Positions 6,098-7,588 of a stretch of 7,588 bases of DNA are shown in pieces (position 1 is the first letter of the stretch; every line of letters starts with the position of its first letter). The translations under genes and the position numbers were made by a program. Source of the stretch: CANHCC01 sp040381555 (GTDB lineage Bacteria > Bacteroidota > Bacteroidia > J057 > RFSG01). Location: NCBI GenBank assembly GCA_040381555.1, contig JBEIHC010000126.1, positions 1-7,588 on the forward strand, written 5' to 3'. Below the pieces are notes generated by a model, which made no database searches, was not told the DNA's origin, and saw only the letters and a program-made list of their open reading frames with translations.

Positions 6098-6247
6098 TTA
6101 GGCACAAGGCTTAATTGTTGTCTGTGTATTGCGCTTCTTGAAATATTCCACTATTTCTACTTTTGTCCTGTTGGATAACTTCTCACTCAATTGGTCTCGT
6201 TGTTGACGCATAAATTTTACTGCGTCAAATGTTTTTTCAGTCTTCAT
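6098..6247 (-). CDS. 49-residue antitoxin-like protein
   Basis: The ATG at 6247-6245 opens a frame of 49 codons ending in TAA at 6100-6098. The sequence MKTEKTFDAVKFMRQQRDQL, then SEKLSNRTKVEIVEYFKKRN and a short tail ending KPCA, follows the pattern KxFDAVKxMRxxRDxL...xxxYxKKR. I recognise this pattern from small putative antitoxins of Bacteroidota and cyanobacteria that sit next to toxin genes. It is predicted helical and cytosolic. An upstream frame ends in TAG one base before this ATG, which is operon-like spacing, but that frame is only a fragment. Downstream there is no toxin, only the 206-bp repeat, so it may be an orphan left after loss of its partner. The gene is too short for certainty; the pattern match and the complete frame support it. 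Confidence 0.6.
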   Translation of the reverse strand: MKTEKTFDAVKFMRQQRDQLSEKLSNRTKVEIVEYFKKRNTQTTIKPCA

Positions 6248-6248
6248 C

Positions 6249-6344
6249 CTATTTTTCAAATTCTCTAGGGGAACGAATTTCTAATTGTCTGTAACCATTT
6301 TTTATGTTGATCTGTCTGCTCACCGAATCGAACTCAAAAGAAAA
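6249..6344 (-). pseudogene. Possible C-terminal remnant of a gene upstream of the small antitoxin
   Basis: A stop-to-stop stretch of 31 codons contains FEFDSVSRQINIKNGYRQLE followed by IRSPREFEK and TAG at 6251-6249, one base before the next ATG. The composition looks protein-like and the spacing suggests a former two-gene operon, but there is no ATG, no continuation was found in other frames upstream, and I do not recognise the family. A GTG within the stretch could start a peptide of about 24 residues. Confidence 0.25.
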
Positions 6345-6486
6345 TTAGTAAGAAAAACCCTAATAAATGCCCTGGTTCTTTTTAGGGTAGAATTAAGATC
6401 CCAAATCAGAGGGGGCAGTTTCGTTCAGATTAATGGTGCAATTTGGAGAAGATTATACAAATTCATTTTTGCTCCAACCTAACAAA

Positions 6487-7117
6487 TGAAATTCAAAATG
6501 AAAATTACCTCTAATCCAATGACCCCATAGGGGTCAACTAAACTATTTATAGCCCCACGAATGTCCGGACATTAACCGACCCCATCGGGGTCGATTTTTA
6601 AAATGTTGTCAATCCTGTTCTATAAATATTTGACCCCGTTGGGGTCATTGGGTCGAGTACTATTGAAATTGTCAGAAATATTTATTTGAATAAATTAGTT
6701 TTGCGTTAATTTGAAAAATGAAATTCAAAATGAAAATTACCTCTAATCCAATGACCCCATAGGGGTCAACTAAACTATTTATAGCCCCACGAATGTCCGG
6801 ACATTTACCGACCCCATCGGGGTCGATTTTTATAATAATGGCAACCCTGTTCTATAAATATTTGACCCCGTTGGGGTCATTGGGTCGAGTACTATTGAAA
6901 TTGTCAGAAATATTTATTTGAATAAATTAGTTTTGCGTTAATCTGAAAAATGAAATTCAAAATGAAAATTACCTCTAATCCAATGACCCCATAGGGGTCA
7001 ACTATTTATAGCCCCACGAATGTCCGGACATTTACCGACCCCATCGGGGTCGAATTTTACAATGATTGCAATCCTGTTCTATAAATATTTGACCCCGTTG
7101 GGGTCATTGGGTCGAGT
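6487..7117. repeat. 232-bp tandem repeat, nearly three units, each with four palindromes
   Basis: Units lie at 6487-6718, 6719-6950 and 6951-7117 (the third lacks its tail and has a 5-base deletion). Units 1 and 2 differ at about 7 positions. In unit 1 the palindromes are TGACCCC-ATA-GGGGTCA (6520-6536), the perfect ATGTCCGGACAT (6561-6572), CGACCCC-ATC-GGGGTCG (6577-6593) and TGACCCC-GTT-GGGGTCA (6631-6647). An 11-bp inverted repeat, CCAATGACCCC (6516-6526) and GGGGTCATTGG (6641-6651), bounds a 136-bp core. The same core recurs at 6748-6883 and 6980-7110. A 67-base AT-rich tail links successive cores. No open frame of convincing quality crosses it. Confidence 0.95.
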
Positions 7118-7372
7118 GGTTCTAAGTCATTAATTGGGGGTAATTAAATCTTATATACACCCTGTATTATGGTTATATATTTTCTTCTTAGTTTATCAAT
7201 AAGGGATACCCTCTCCCTCCCCACACCTTTGGAGAGGGTTAAACGGGCATTGATGGAATCTTCAACTCCTCAAGGATATTCAATTTATCACTTAAGATTA
7301 AATTGCCCACAATTAATGGCGTAGATCCCTTTTTTTGCAATCAGTTGAACCTGTATCTATCAGGTTTAACAG
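7118..7372. other. Intergenic stretch without a supported gene
   Basis: AT-rich sequence after the tandem repeat. It contains one strong hairpin (7208-7239) and a small one, AACCTG (7348-7353) with CAGGTT (7361-7366). No coding sequence, tRNA or promoter is evident. Confidence 0.55.
7208..7239. terminator. Hairpin ACCCTCTCC / GGAGAGGGT
   Basis: A perfect 9-bp stem, ACCCTCTCC (7208-7216) and GGAGAGGGT (7231-7239), with a 14-base loop. Hairpins of this CCCTCTCC/GGAGAGGG type are common dispersed intergenic elements. No U-tract follows on either strand, so terminator function is uncertain. Confidence 0.35.
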
Positions 7373-7567
7373 CCCGGTCGCTGAGTAGCCCCTAATAAAT
7401 TTGTGTCGTTCAACGAATTCTAAATGGGGGCGTATCGAAGCGCGGGCGGGTCATTCGAAGAATCGCATTTAAAAAAAGCTTCGCCTTTCCCCTGGGCACT
7501 TCGATACGGGCCTTCCCTAGCTTTCTTGAATGCAAAAGATACTTTCTGGCCCTACTCAGCGACCGGG
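7373..7567. repeat. Nested inverted-repeat element, 195 bp (MITE-like)
   Basis: The outer arms CCCGGTCGCTGAGTAG (7373-7388) and CTACTCAGCGACCGGG (7552-7567) are perfect 16-bp inverted repeats. The inner arms CGTATCGAAG (7431-7440) and CTTCGATACG (7499-7508) form a second 10-bp pair, centred close to the outer one. The interior has no coding frame. Size, perfect ends and lack of genes fit a miniature inverted-repeat element or a large dispersed hairpin. No flanking target-site duplication is clear. Confidence 0.7.
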
Positions 7568-7588
7568 GGATATTAAAAAGATTTTTTA

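Noticed and set aside
6285..6482. Plus-strand 65-codon frame
   Set aside because: It begins at a TTG, has no family resemblance and overlaps the more plausible minus-strand remnant.

Overview
The window looks like a piece of a Bacteroidota chromosome, probably an environmental lineage. The evidence is promoters close to the Bacteroidota pattern (TTG or TTTG, about 20 bases, TAnnTTTG), no obvious Shine-Dalgarno sites, and protein families typical of that phylum. Any finer placement, for example in Saprospiria, would be a guess. Two housekeeping-type genes are intact as far as they are visible: an M20 dipeptidase running off the left edge (1-722, minus) and a 3-methyladenine DNA glycosylase of the AAG/MPG family (2359-2943, plus).

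Around them lies an accessory region of toxin-antitoxin and defence-like genes, all on the minus strand. (a) An AbiEi/AbiEii type IV toxin-antitoxin pair (853-2128) has an intact antitoxin, while its nucleotidyltransferase toxin carries an in-frame TAA. (b) A RelE/ParE-type pair (3163-3641) has an intact antitoxin, while its toxin carries an in-frame TAG at codon 28. (c) A DUF4062 plus GHKL-type ATPase plus winged-helix gene (4138-5664) is broken by two in-frame TAA codons. (d) A 49-residue antitoxin-like protein (6098-6247) has no recognisable toxin. In all three broken genes the frame is kept across the stop, so the damage is nonsense change without frameshift.

Repeats fill most of the rest. 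Two related 17-bp tandem arrays with internal dyad symmetry (795-858 and 2216-2348) bracket the AbiE module. A 206-bp direct repeat (3804-4009 and 5829-6034, 14 mismatches, no indels) brackets the DUF4062 gene together with its likely promoter. A 232-bp unit repeated almost three times (6487-7117) carries three GACCCC-N3-GGGGTC hairpins and a perfect 12-bp palindrome per unit, inside an 11-bp inverted repeat. The right end holds a 195-bp nested inverted-repeat element (7373-7567).

The overall picture is a small, decaying defence and toxin-antitoxin island. Its modules are each bounded by repeats, the antitoxins outlast the toxins, and the neighbouring housekeeping genes stay intact.
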